Below, piece after piece: positions 1-7,935 of a DNA stretch of 46,880 nucleotides (its first letter is position 1; the number at the start of each line of letters is the position of its first letter). A program made the position numbers and the translations under genes. The notes under the pieces are model-generated. The model did not search any database. It had not been told where the DNA came from and saw only the letters and a program-made list of their open reading frames with translations. The DNA is from an uncultured Lachnospiraceae bacterium (GTDB lineage Bacteria > Bacillota > Clostridia > Lachnospirales > Lachnospiraceae), in NCBI GenBank assembly GCA_947366105.1, contig CANAZK010000006.1:1-46880 (forward strand), in the 5' to 3' direction.

Positions 1-40
1 TACTTTTATGGAAGAATTAAAGAAAGTGCTGGATAAGTAG
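1..40 (+). CDS. 3' end of an unidentified protein (partial)
   Basis: The frame starting at base 2 reads through to a TAG at 38-40 and ends in TFMEELKKVLDK. A perfect hairpin lies just downstream, as expected at a gene end. Only about 12 residues are visible, so no function can be given. Base 1 belongs to the preceding codon. Confidence 0.5.
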   Translation, partial: TFMEELKKVLDK

Positions 41-62
41 CGAAATAAAGAAATTGTGGATG

Positions 63-88
63 AATGGGATGCGAAAGAGCATCCCATT
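63..88. terminator. Hairpin between convergent genes
   Basis: AATGGGATGC at 63-72 and GCATCCCATT at 79-88 form a perfect 10-bp stem with a GAAAGA loop. It lies between the upstream gene ending at 40 and the minus-strand coaBC ending at 92, so it probably stops transcription from both sides. The T-runs after the stem are weak on both strands. Confidence 0.65.
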
Positions 89-91
89 ATC

Positions 92-1279
92 TTAATCTGC
101 CAATATTCTATCCAAAATTACTTTCGCCACTTCGTCTTTTGTCATGATTTCAAGTTCCACTTCTTCTGTTTTTGTAATCAGAGTTACAATATTGGTATCT
201 GTGCCAAAGCCTGCGCCCGGCTGCTTCAGGCTATTGGCGACGATCATGTCTAGATTTTTCTTTATAAGTTTTCCACGGGAATTTTCTGTTACATTTTCTG
301 TTTCCATTGAAAATCCGCAGAGGAATTGCCCGTCTTTTTTGTGTTCGCCAAGATATTTTAGGATATCGTCTGTTTTTTCAAGCTTCAGGGTGAGCATATC
401 GTCGGATTTTTTGATTTTTTCATCGGCTGTGGACAACGGACGGTAATCGGCCACGGCTGCGGATTTGATGATGATATCCTGAGAGTCTGCACAAGCGCGT
501 ACTGCGTCAAACATATCTTTTGCGGATATAACAGGAATCACTTTAACAAATGGCGGCGGTGCGATGTTAGTCGGACCGCTTACAAGCGTTACATCTGCGC
601 CCCGGAGCATACAGTGCTTTGCAACGGCGTACCCCATTTTTCCGGTGGAGTGGTTCGTGATGTAACGGACCGGATCAATGGCTTCAACGGTGGGACCTGC
701 AGTTACAAGTACCTTTTTGGCTGCCATATCTTTTTCAAATGCAATTTCTTTTAAAATGTATTCCAGTAGCAATTCCGGAGCGGGAAGTTTTCCCTCTCCT
801 ATGTCGCGGCATGCGAGAAATCCGGTTTCAGGTTCTATAATTTCAAATCCGTAATGTTCTAATTTTTTCATGTTGTCCCGCACGATAGGATTGCGGTACA
901 TCTGCGTATTCATTGCCGGAGCAACGATTTTCTTACAGGTACAGGCAAGTACGGTTGTCGTAAGCATATCGTCTGCAACGCCGTTTGCCATTTTGCCGAT
1001 GACATTGGCGGTTGCAGGGGCAATCAGAACTACGTCGGCACGCTTGGCAAGGGCTACATGCTCCACATTGTACTGAAAATTGCGGTCAAAAGTGTCAATT
1101 AAGCATTTATGATTTGTAAGCGTCTCAAATGTAATCGGAGTAATAAAGTTTGTTGCATTTTCAGTCATAATGACTTGAACATCACAATGAAGCTTAACCA
1201 ACATGCTTGCAAGATTGGCAATTTTGTATGCAGCGATGCCGCCGGTTACACCGAGTACGACTGTTTTTCCTTTCAGCAT
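92..1279 (-). CDS. coaBC: Bifunctional phosphopantothenoylcysteine decarboxylase / phosphopantothenate-cysteine ligase
   Basis: This cytosolic enzyme makes 4'-phosphopantetheine, the coenzyme A precursor, in two steps: CTP-dependent joining of cysteine to 4'-phosphopantothenate (CoaB), then FMN-dependent decarboxylation (CoaC). The 395 residues are full length for the fusion. The N-terminal flavoprotein half begins LGVTGGIAAYK and carries the PAMN motif (PAMNTQMYRNP). The C-terminal half begins near residue 185 with KKVLVTAGPTVEAIDPVR and has the STGKMGYAVA loop typical of CoaB. An AGGTGG-type ribosome site sits just before the ATG at 1279. It is divergent from a pantothenate-type ECF S component and coaX, so the locus covers uptake, phosphorylation and the middle steps of CoA synthesis. 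Identity is clear from the motifs. Confidence 0.96.
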   Translation of the reverse strand: MLKGKTVVLGVTGGIAAYKIANLASMLVKLHCDVQVIMTENATNFITPITFETLTNHKCLIDTFDRNFQYNVEHVALAKRADVVLIAPATANVIGKMANGVADDMLTTTVLACTCKKIVAPAMNTQMYRNPIVRDNMKKLEHYGFEIIEPETGFLACRDIGEGKLPAPELLLEYILKEIAFEKDMAAKKVLVTAGPTVEAIDPVRYITNHSTGKMGYAVAKHCMLRGADVTLVSGPTNIAPPPFVKVIPVISAKDMFDAVRACADSQDIIIKSAAVADYRPLSTADEKIKKSDDMLTLKLEKTDDILKYLGEHKKDGQFLCGFSMETENVTENSRGKLIKKNLDMIVANSLKQPGAGFGTDTNIVTLITKTEEVELEIMTKDEVAKVILDRILAD

Positions 1280-1319
1280 AGGAATACCACCTCCATAATT
1301 TAGTCGTCAAATTGTTTTC

Positions 1320-1348
1320 ATTGTAGCACAATTTTATACTCCGCGCAA
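1320..1348 (-). promoter_or_regulatory. Promoter for coaBC
   Basis: On the minus strand a -35 TTGCGC (1343-1348) is followed after 17 bases by an extended -10, TGC-TACAAT (hexamer at 1320-1325). It points at coaBC about 40 bases downstream. Its -35 lies only 6 bp from the -35 of the divergent promoter. Confidence 0.6.
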
Positions 1349-1354
1349 AAAATA

Positions 1355-1383
1355 TTGCTCAAAGCAAATGGATATGCTATAAT
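1355..1383 (+). promoter_or_regulatory. Promoter for the pantothenate transporter-coaX genes
   Basis: TTGCTC at 1355-1360, a 17-base spacer and TATAAT at 1378-1383 with an extended TGC just upstream. It faces the S component gene whose ATG is at 1438. It is arranged back-to-back with the coaBC promoter. Confidence 0.65.
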
Positions 1384-1437
1384 TACCCGGTAATTGTATT
1401 GTATCCCGTCAGGGAATAATAACAAGGAGGACTAAAA

Positions 1438-2097
1438 ATGAATAATGTAAGAGTTGGCAAAAAGCCAGACAAATAGGTACTCGGCCTTGTTCAGGCTGCA
1501 CTTTTCGCAGCACTGATTATTATCATGGCCTTCACCCCGTTTCTAGGATATATCCCGCTTGGATTTACAAGGGCGACGATTATCCATATCCCCGTCATTA
1601 TAGGAGCTTTGACGCTGGGGCCGAAAAAAGGAGCGCTATTGGGATTTGTATTCGGACTTACAAGTCTTATCAATAATACGATGAATCCAACGGTAACTTC
1701 TTTTGTATTCTCACCATTTTATTCATTGGGAGAAATAAACGGCGGCATCGGAAGCATTATAATCTGTTTCATACCACGTATTTTAGTAGGAGTCGTTCCG
1801 TATTATGCGTATCAATTTATGCGCAAAATAACATGTAAAATGGAAGCCTCCATGATTTTTTCCCTTGGTGCGGCAGGACTTACCGGAGCGCTCACCAATA
1901 CTTTGCTCGTTATGAATCTGATTTATTTGTTTTTTAAAGATGCCTATGCGGCGGCAAACGGAGTTGCGGCGGACGCAGTCTATGGATTCATTCTATCGAT
2001 TATTGGTATAAATGGAGTGCCGGAAGCGATCGTAGCGGCGGTTATTACCGCTTTTGTGGGACGGGTACTGCTGAAGTCAAGGCTTGCGGCAAATTAA
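1438..2097 (+). pseudogene. ECF transporter S component, pantothenate type, with in-frame amber codon 13
   Basis: The family member is the membrane substrate-binding subunit of an energy-coupling factor transporter. A pantothenate substrate is inferred from coaBC and coaX on either side. The natural start is the ATG at 1438, preceded by AAGGAGG. The frame reads MNNVRVGKKPDK, then TAG at 1474-1476, and continues in the same frame as VLGLVQAALFAAL and the hydrophobic body to 2097. The next ATG is at 1525, inside the first membrane helix and without a ribosome site. Restarting there (190 residues) would lose the AxxxA face (AALFA) that S components use to dock on EcfT. The rest of the frame is intact, so this is a recent nonsense mutation, a suppressed codon or a sequence error. 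It shares an operon with coaX. Confidence 0.8.
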
Positions 2098-2106
2098 GGA
2101 GATATC

Positions 2107-2877
2107 ATGATCTTAGCAATTGATATTGGAAATACAAACATTGTCATCGGATGCTGCGATGATGAAAAAATATACTTTGTAGAAAGATTGTCTACGAACA
2201 ATACGAAAACGGAGCTGGAGTATGCCATTAGCTTTAAAAATGTATTAGAGCTGTATGGCATTGATCCGGCACAGATTAAAGGGGGCATCATCTCTTCCGT
2301 GGTGCCGCCGATTACCAATATTGTCCGTGCATCGGCGGAAAAGGTGCTTGGGAAATCCGTGAAGATAGTGGGGCCGGGAGTGAAAACGGGGATGAATATA
2401 TTAATGGATAATCCGGCTCAGGTAGGAAGCGACAGGATTGTAAATGCGGTTGCAGCCATCAATGAATACCCGGCGCCGCTTGTTATTATTGACATGGGCA
2501 CCGCGACTACATTTTGTGTTGTGGATGCGAAGAAGAATTATATCGGCGGCATGATTCTGCCGGGGGTAAGAATTTCTTTGGACGCATTGACAGCGGGAAC
2601 CTCCCAGCTGTCGAGAATCAGTATTGAAGCGCCTAAGAAAATTATTGGTAAAAATACGATTGACTGCATGAAGAGCGGTATCATTCATGGAAATGCGGCA
2701 TGCATTGACGGAATGGTTTACCGCATTGAAAGGGAGCTTGGGCAGAAAACGACGGTTATTGCAACAGGCGGACTTGCAAAACGTATTGTTCCGTACTGTG
2801 AGCAGGAGATTATTGTGGATGATGAGCTTCTTCTGAAGGGACTCAGGTTGATTTATAATAAAAACAGTACCGGTTAA
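2107..2877 (+). CDS. coaX: Type III pantothenate kinase
   Basis: Phosphorylates pantothenate with ATP, the first committed step of CoA synthesis, in the cytosol. The 256 residues match the family length. The ASKHA-fold signatures are visible: AIDIGNTNIVIGC at the N terminus (phosphate 1 loop), DMGTATTFCVVD near residue 126, and GGMILPGVRISLDAL after it. The start is the ATG at 2107 with AAGGAG upstream, 9 bases after the S component stop. The type III enzyme is the feedback-insensitive class. Its place beside coaBC supports the assignment. Confidence 0.96.
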   Translation: MILAIDIGNTNIVIGCCDDEKIYFVERLSTNNTKTELEYAISFKNVLELYGIDPAQIKGGIISSVVPPITNIVRASAEKVLGKSVKIVGPGVKTGMNILMDNPAQVGSDRIVNAVAAINEYPAPLVIIDMGTATTFCVVDAKKNYIGGMILPGVRISLDALTAGTSQLSRISIEAPKKIIGKNTIDCMKSGIIHGNAACIDGMVYRIERELGQKTTVIATGGLAKRIVPYCEQEIIVDDELLLKGLRLIYNKNSTG

Positions 2878-2937
2878 GCTGCCGGGCGGAGAAACTTGAA
2901 GTCGGCAGAATCTGCTTGCCGAACATAATGGAGATTT

Positions 2938-3684
2938 ATGCGTAATTATAAGATGACGATTGCTTATGACGGAACAAAATATCAGGGATGGCAGAGACAA
3001 AGCGGCACGGAACTTACAATCCAGGAGACGCTTGAGAAAGCGATAAGCGGTTTTGCCGGTTATTCCGTGCAGATCAATGGTTCTGGACGTACCGACAGCG
3101 GAGTACACGCTTGGGGGCAGACGGCGGACGTAAAGCTTTCGGGCAGGGTGGATGAGGCGCGGTTTCGGGATTGCGTAAATTCCGCCCTGCCTGAGGATAT
3201 AAAAATCCGTAAAGTGGAGCTTGTGAAAAATGGTTTCCACAGCCGCTTCAGCGCGTTGGCGAAGAAATATGAATATACCATTGACCAAAATGAGAAACCA
3301 TGTGTGTTTACGAGAAAGTACTGCTGTCATTATGTGAAAAAGCTTAATGTAGAAGAGATGAAAAATGCTGCGGCATTTCTTGTTGGAACTCATGATTTTG
3401 GCGGCTTTACGGACAAAAAAGATGAAAAATCCACAGTCAGGACGATCTATAATATAGAAATAATTCAGAGCGGCGGGAAGATAAAATTAATTTTCCACGG
3501 CAATGGATTCATGTATCATATGGTGAGGATTTTGACCGGAACACTTCTTGAGGTAGGAAGCGGCGAGAAGAAAGCGGAAGCTGTTCAGGCGATTTTGAAA
3601 ACGAAGACACGGGCGGACGCAGGTTTTTTGGCGCCTGCGGCGGGACTTTGTCTTAAAGAAGTAATTTATCATAATGGGTTATAA
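2938..3684 (+). CDS. truA: tRNA pseudouridine(38-40) synthase
   Basis: Converts uridines 38-40 of the anticodon arm to pseudouridine. The 248 residues are normal for bacterial TruA. The N terminus has MTIAYDGTKYQGWQRQ and the catalytic aspartate lies in GRTDSGVHAWGQ near residue 52. The C-terminal half contains FMYHMVRILTGTL, another family signature. The ATG at 2938 has GGAG closely upstream. It follows coaX on the same strand after a 60-base gap with no terminator seen, so it is probably co-transcribed. Confidence 0.97.
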   Translation: MRNYKMTIAYDGTKYQGWQRQSGTELTIQETLEKAISGFAGYSVQINGSGRTDSGVHAWGQTADVKLSGRVDEARFRDCVNSALPEDIKIRKVELVKNGFHSRFSALAKKYEYTIDQNEKPCVFTRKYCCHYVKKLNVEEMKNAAAFLVGTHDFGGFTDKKDEKSTVRTIYNIEIIQSGGKIKLIFHGNGFMYHMVRILTGTLLEVGSGEKKAEAVQAILKTKTRADAGFLAPAAGLCLKEVIYHNGL

Positions 3685-3694
3685 GGGGTGTTGT

Positions 3695-4225
3695 ATGAGG
3701 ATTGAAGTAAATGACACGGCAGCAATTATTATAGACTATCAGGAAAAGCTTATTCCGGCTATGAATGAGAAACGTGAGCTTTTGGAGAACAGCAGGACGT
3801 TGATTCAGGGGTTAAATGTGCTGGAAGTTCCTATGACGGTTACCCAGCAGTATACGAAAGGGCTGGGAGGCACGCCGGATTGTCTTATGGAGGCTGCAGG
3901 GCTTACCGAATATAAAGAAAAAATCAGTTTCAGCGCAATGGATGTAATAAGGGAAGAGATTCAAGGCAGAAAATTTGTAATTCTCTGCGGGATTGAGGCG
4001 CATATCTGCGTACTTCAAACGCTGATTGACTTAAAGGCGGAAGGTTATATACCGGTGCTTGTTGAGGACTGTATTTCATCAAGGACTGAACATAATAAAA
4101 GAATGGCGGTAGAACGTGCAAAGCAGGAGGGAGCTGTCGTGACAACATATGAGGCGCTGCTTTTTGAGCTGCTTAAAGAAGCAGGGACTGAAACAAGCAA
4201 AAAGATACAGAGATTGATAAAATAA
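3695..4225 (+). CDS. Isochorismatase-family cysteine hydrolase (YcaC-like)
   Basis: A 176-residue alpha/beta hydrolase of the isochorismatase superfamily. The triad can be read as D14 (IIDYQEKL), K75 (KEKISFS) and C105 (CGIEAHICVLQT, with the usual cis-peptide region before it). It lacks the D-x-H metal site of nicotinamidases, which argues for the YcaC-like branch of unknown substrate. I chose the ATG at 3695 over that at 3674 because AAGGGGTG lies just upstream and the family N terminus begins here. It follows truA by 10 bases. The superfamily call is secure; the substrate is not known. Confidence 0.85.
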   Translation: MRIEVNDTAAIIIDYQEKLIPAMNEKRELLENSRTLIQGLNVLEVPMTVTQQYTKGLGGTPDCLMEAAGLTEYKEKISFSAMDVIREEIQGRKFVILCGIEAHICVLQTLIDLKAEGYIPVLVEDCISSRTEHNKRMAVERAKQEGAVVTTYEALLFELLKEAGTETSKKIQRLIK

Positions 4226-4228
4226 AAG

Positions 4229-4993
4229 CTATACCCATCCGCCGTCAAGTCCCACGACTTGTCCGGTCATATAGTTATGATTTACCGCGATGCCGTATAC
4301 AAGTTCCGCCACTTCCTCGCAGGTTCCGAAGCGCCCCGCCGGAATGTCCTGTTCCAGTTCTTTGCGCTCTTCTTCGCTTAACATACTGTTCATTATCGTA
4401 TCAATAGCTCCGCAGGCGACAGCATTGATTTGTATGTTGCTTGGAGCCAGTTCTTTGGCAAGAGCCTTTGTAAGTCCGTTGACGCCGGATTTGCTGGCGG
4501 AGTATGCCGCCTCACAGGAAGCGCCGATACTTCCCCATATGGAAGAAATGTTAATAATCTTTCCTGATTTTTGAGAAACCATATGCGGCACAGCCGCACG
4601 GGAACAGTAGAACACGGATGATAGGTTTGACTGTATAATTTGGTTCCATTCCTCGTCTGTCATATCGCTCAATAATCCAATATGTGCAATACCTGCATTA
4701 TTGATAAGGATATCAATGCCGCCGCATTTTTGATTGATTTCTTCAAACATGCGTCTTACGTCATTGGGATTTCCCACATCGCCGGGGAGCATTTCACAGG
4801 GAGGCGCCAAAAGCAGTCTTCCTGAATGTTCTGCGGCGGCCGTAATTAGGGAATTAATTTCTGATTTCACTTTCGAGAGTTCTTCCAAAGAATTTTTACA
4901 ATTTATAAATATCCGAAAGCTTCCGCGTGCAAATCTAAGTGCAATCGCTCTTCCGATACCTCTTGAAGCTCCGGTTATCAGCACATTTTTCAT
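4229..4993 (-). CDS. Short-chain dehydrogenase/reductase, FabG-like
   Basis: A 254-residue classical SDR, probably a 3-oxoacyl-ACP reductase or related NAD(P)H-dependent oxidoreductase. It shows the cofactor loop TGASRGIGRAIA, NNAG near residue 100, the catalytic serine in ISSIWG, YSASKSG (Tyr and Lys) and a C-terminal TGQVVGLDGGW as in FabG. Relative to FabG there is an insertion of about 15 residues between the cofactor loop and the GDV segment. The ATG at 4993 has a clean GGAGG; the frame is open for 72 more codons upstream but that stretch is AT-rich, non-family and overlaps the divergent promoter. No other fatty-acid synthesis gene is nearby, so a role outside FAS II is possible. Confidence 0.85.
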   Translation of the reverse strand: MKNVLITGASRGIGRAIALRFARGSFRIFINCKNSLEELSKVKSEINSLITAAAEHSGRLLLAPPCEMLPGDVGNPNDVRRMFEEINQKCGGIDILINNAGIAHIGLLSDMTDEEWNQIIQSNLSSVFYCSRAAVPHMVSQKSGKIINISSIWGSIGASCEAAYSASKSGVNGLTKALAKELAPSNIQINAVACGAIDTIMNSMLSEEERKELEQDIPAGRFGTCEEVAELVYGIAVNHNYMTGQVVGLDGGWV

Positions 4994-5021
4994 GAAAATA
5001 ATTACCTCCTGTAAGGTGAAG

Positions 5022-5089
5022 TTAAGATACATTGTAACATACAAATATTGTTTTTTAAAGGTTAAGATGTTATGATAAATGTATCTTAA
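5022..5089. promoter_or_regulatory. Divergent promoter region with symmetric 11-bp inverted repeat
   Basis: TTAAGATACAT at 5022-5032 and its exact inverse ATGTATCTTAA at 5079-5089 flank the region. A third partial copy, TTAAGATGTTA, starts at 5063. Rightward promoter: TTGTTT at 5048-5053 and TATGAT at 5071-5076 (17-base spacer). Leftward -10: TACAAT on the minus strand (5031-5036) with TG upstream. Each arm of the repeat falls near the predicted start of one transcript, as expected for an operator controlling both genes. Confidence 0.5.
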
Positions 5090-5125
5090 AGCCGAATAGG
5101 GAAATATCCCGGAAAGGAGCGCTAA

Positions 5126-5659
5126 ATGATTGAGAAAGCAACGGAATTTGCGGCAAAAGCTCATGAAGGGCAGTTTAGAAAGGGCACGAAAAGGCCGTAT
5201 ATCGTTCACCCGGTTGAAGTTGGGGACATCGTTTCAACCATGACGGAGGATGAGGAAGTGATTGCAGCGGCCATTTTGCATGACACACTGGAGGATTGCA
5301 AAGATGTGACGGAGGAAGCGCTCCGGGAGGAATTTGGCGACAGGGTAGCGTCGCTTGTGCTGCATGAAAGCGAGGATAAGTCAAAGGGCTGGAAAGAGAG
5401 AAAGAGCGCGACGATTGAATACCTTAAGACGGCGTCCCGTGATCTTCAGATTATCGGCTTAGCGGACAAGCTGTCCAACATGCGGGATATTGACAGAGAA
5501 TATCCCGCGTACGGGGAAACGTTTTGGAACCGTTTCCGAATGAAAGACAAGGCGCAGATCGGCTGGTATTACAGCGAAATTGCGAAGTCGCTTGAGAATT
5601 TAAAAGGACTTCCGCCTTATGAAGAGTACTGCCGTCTTGTAAAGAAAAACTTTGGATAA
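5126..5659 (+). CDS. MESH1-like HD-domain hydrolase (small alarmone hydrolase candidate)
   Basis: A 177-residue stand-alone HD domain of the RelA/SpoT hydrolase type. Metal ligands expected of the family are visible: H28 in YIVHPVEV, H52-D53 in ILHDTLED and D114 in GLADKLSNMRD. The RKGTKRPYIVHP segment is the usual RSH start. There is no synthetase, TGS or ACT domain, so it could only degrade (p)ppGpp or a similar 3'-pyrophosphorylated nucleotide. The ATG at 5126 follows AAAGGAG. It shares its upstream region with the divergent SDR gene. The alarmone substrate is inferred from the family, not shown. Confidence 0.85.
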   Translation: MIEKATEFAAKAHEGQFRKGTKRPYIVHPVEVGDIVSTMTEDEEVIAAAILHDTLEDCKDVTEEALREEFGDRVASLVLHESEDKSKGWKERKSATIEYLKTASRDLQIIGLADKLSNMRDIDREYPAYGETFWNRFRMKDKAQIGWYYSEIAKSLENLKGLPPYEEYCRLVKKNFG

Positions 5660-5687
5660 GAAAAATACGGAAAAGGAAACTATGCAA

Positions 5688-6695
5688 ATGAATAAGAGAA
5701 TTTTAATGATTGGTACCGGCGGTACCATCGCGTCAAAGCAGACAGATAACGGATTGAAACCAGGGTTGTCTTCTGAAGATGTTTTATCCTACATTCCACA
5801 GGTGAAAGACGTCTGTGAAGTGCAGACAATACAGGTGTGCAGTATAGACAGTACAAATGCAACGCCGGAGCACTGGATGCTTCTTACGAGGACCATCGAA
5901 GAGCAGTATGATAAATATGACGGTTTTGTCATCTGCCATGGTACGGATACGCTTGCCTATACGGCTGCTGCCTTATCATATATGATTCAGAATTCCAGAA
6001 AGCCGATTGTAATTACAGGAGCCCAAAAGCCGATTGACATGGATGTGACGGATGCCAAGACAAATCTTTTGGATAGTTTTATCTATGCGGCGGATGATGA
6101 TTCGCAGGATGTAAATATTGTGTTTGGGGGAAAGGTTATTGTAGGAACCCGGGCGAAGAAGGTGCGTGCAAAGAGCTATAATGCTTTTGAAAGTATTAAC
6201 TATCCGTATTCGGCGGTAATTCAGGACGGTATGGTAATCCGTTATATTCCTACCGTACCGCACAAATATAGAGTACGGTTCTACCACGGAATGAAAAACA
6301 GCATCTATGTTTTGAAGCTGATACCGGGTATGAAATCAGATATTTTATCATACATTTTCAAAGATTATGACTGCATTGTCATCGAAAGTTTTGGCGTTGG
6401 AGGAATACCGGAAAGCATTGTAAATGAATTCTATGAAGAGATGTCTTCATGGAAAGAAAAAGGGAAGCTTGTGGTAATGACGACTCAGGTCGCCAATGAG
6501 GGAAGCAACATGACAGTCTACGAAGTAGGACAGAAGGTAAAGCAGGACTTTGACTTGATTGAGTCCTATGATATGACGCTTGAAGCAACGATCACAAAAC
6601 TTATGTGGCTTATGTCACTGCCGGATATGAGCTTTGACGATATGAAAAAGGGATTTTATAAAATGATTAATCACGATATTTTGTTTACAAGATAG
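5688..6695 (+). CDS. ansA: Type I L-asparaginase
   Basis: Hydrolyses L-asparagine to aspartate and ammonia. About 335 residues. Both catalytic threonine regions are present: GTGGTIAS at the N terminus and CHGTDTLAYTAAALS near residue 85. There is no signal peptide, so it is the cytoplasmic low-affinity type. The ATG at 5688 lies 10 bases after AAGGA and is preferred; the ATG at 5682 is also possible, and an in-frame TTG at 5652 overlapping the previous stop has no ribosome site. It follows the HD hydrolase closely and is probably in the same transcript. Confidence 0.92.
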   Translation: MNKRILMIGTGGTIASKQTDNGLKPGLSSEDVLSYIPQVKDVCEVQTIQVCSIDSTNATPEHWMLLTRTIEEQYDKYDGFVICHGTDTLAYTAAALSYMIQNSRKPIVITGAQKPIDMDVTDAKTNLLDSFIYAADDDSQDVNIVFGGKVIVGTRAKKVRAKSYNAFESINYPYSAVIQDGMVIRYIPTVPHKYRVRFYHGMKNSIYVLKLIPGMKSDILSYIFKDYDCIVIESFGVGGIPESIVNEFYEEMSSWKEKGKLVVMTTQVANEGSNMTVYEVGQKVKQDFDLIESYDMTLEATITKLMWLMSLPDMSFDDMKKGFYKMINHDILFTR

Positions 6696-6704
6696 GGAGG
6701 CAAT

Positions 6705-7562
6705 ATGGATCAACAAAGATTTCTAAGAGAGTATGGACTTATAACCATAGGAACTTTTGTGACAGCGGCGGCTGTATATTTTTTCATGATACCAAGTAAT
6801 GTTATTGTAGGAAGCTTATCGGGTTTGGTTATTGTTTTGGCGAACTTTATTCCGGTTTCGATTTCAGTTATGACATTTATTTTAAATGCATTGCTTCTTG
6901 TGGTCGGATTTCTTGTAATCGGCAAGGAGTTCGGAGCAAAAACCATTTATACGTCCATACTTTTACCGCTTTTCTTGTTTATATTTGAACAGACGATGCC
7001 GAATAACAAGTCTTTGACAGATGATATTCTGCTGGATACTATCTGCTATGTACTTATTGTGAGCATTGGTCTTGCCATGCTTTTTAACGCCAATGCATCT
7101 TCGGGAGGACTTGACATTGTGGCGAAGGTGGTAGGTAAATTTACACATATTGAAATTGGCAAGGCTATGACAATTACGGGGATGTGTGTTGCCGTAAGCT
7201 CAGCCTTTGTATACGATACGAAAGTAGTTGTTCTAAGCGTGCTTGGAACTTATGCAAACGGCATTGTTATTGATAATTTTATCGGCGGTTTCAACAGAAG
7301 AAAGAGAGTGTGTATCCTCACAGACAGATACGAAGAGGTACAGAAGTTCATTGCGGAAAAATTAGTAAGAGGCGTAACGCTTTATATCGCAATGGGAGGA
7401 TATAATAAGAAAGAACAGATTGAGATTCAGACAATTCTTACGCAGAATGAATATGGAAAACTGCTGGAATATATGCAGGACGAGGATATTAAAGGATTCG
7501 TAACGGTTTCAACGGTAAATGAGGTGATTGGTGAATGGAATGTAAAAAGGAGAATAAAGTAG
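6705..7562 (+). CDS. YitT family membrane protein (DUF161-DUF2179)
   Basis: A 285-residue integral membrane protein with about five or six hydrophobic helices in the first 200 residues and a soluble C-terminal DUF2179-like domain (RKRVCILTDRYEEVQKFI onward). This arrangement is characteristic of the YitT family, widespread in Firmicutes and of unsettled transport or regulatory function. The ATG at 6705 has GGGAGG upstream, 9 bases after the asparaginase stop. Its end overlaps the HAD gene by 28 bases, so the two are translationally linked. Confidence 0.88.
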   Translation: MDQQRFLREYGLITIGTFVTAAAVYFFMIPSNVIVGSLSGLVIVLANFIPVSISVMTFILNALLLVVGFLVIGKEFGAKTIYTSILLPLFLFIFEQTMPNNKSLTDDILLDTICYVLIVSIGLAMLFNANASSGGLDIVAKVVGKFTHIEIGKAMTITGMCVAVSSAFVYDTKVVVLSVLGTYANGIVIDNFIGGFNRRKRVCILTDRYEEVQKFIAEKLVRGVTLYIAMGGYNKKEQIEIQTILTQNEYGKLLEYMQDEDIKGFVTVSTVNEVIGEWNVKRRIK

Positions 7563-7924
7563 CTGCAAGGGATTATGAGTACATTTTATTTGACCTTGAC
7601 GGAACCTTGACCGACCCGAAAGAGGGAATTACAAAATCTGTGGCGTATGCCCTTGAGTATTTTGGAATTGAGGTGGAGAATCTTGACAGTCTCTGCAAAT
7701 TCATCGGTCCGCCGCTTAAAGAGTCTTTTGAGAAATATTTTGGCATAGACGGCGATATCGGCGTGGAGAAATACAGGGAGCATGATATTATAGGCGCTAA
7801 TAAAAATGGAGTGGATTCCGTGGGTGTGCTTTACGGATATGGATGCAGGGAAGAGTTTGAAGAAAACCATGCGGCTTATATTGTAGAAACTGTGGAAGAA
7901 TTGAAGAAATTACTGTTGGGATAG
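7535..7924 (+). CDS. HAD-family phosphatase remnant with internal in-frame deletion
   Basis: The 129-residue frame starts like a phosphoglycolate-phosphatase-type HAD enzyme (FDLDGTLTDPKEGITKS, then FIGPPLKESFEKYFG). It jumps at VEKYRE directly to HDIIGANKNGVDSVGVLYGYG, the late motif IV region, and ends normally with YIVETVEELKKLL. Family members are about 215 residues, so roughly 85 are missing: the end of the cap, motif II (Ser/Thr), motif III (Lys) and the first acid of motif IV. The nucleophile D19 and acid D21 remain, but the fold core is lost and activity is unlikely. The junction keeps the frame, suggesting deletion between short YRE/DRE-like repeats. Start at the ATG inside the end of the YitT gene, after GAGGTGAT. 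It could be a decayed gene or an unusual mini-protein. Confidence 0.85.
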   Translation: MECKKENKVAARDYEYILFDLDGTLTDPKEGITKSVAYALEYFGIEVENLDSLCKFIGPPLKESFEKYFGIDGDIGVEKYREHDIIGANKNGVDSVGVLYGYGCREEFEENHAAYIVETVEELKKLLLG

Positions 7925-7935
7925 AGGGAAAAAAG

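Noticed and set aside
2401-3393. 330-codon minus-strand frame opposite coaX and truA
   Set aside because: It lies entirely against two clear genes on the plus strand, has no ribosome site and reads as no known family; it is a shadow.
5652-5687. TTG start of asparaginase overlapping the HD-hydrolase stop
   Set aside because: No ribosome site before the TTG; AAGGA before 5682-5688 and the family N terminus favour the later ATG.
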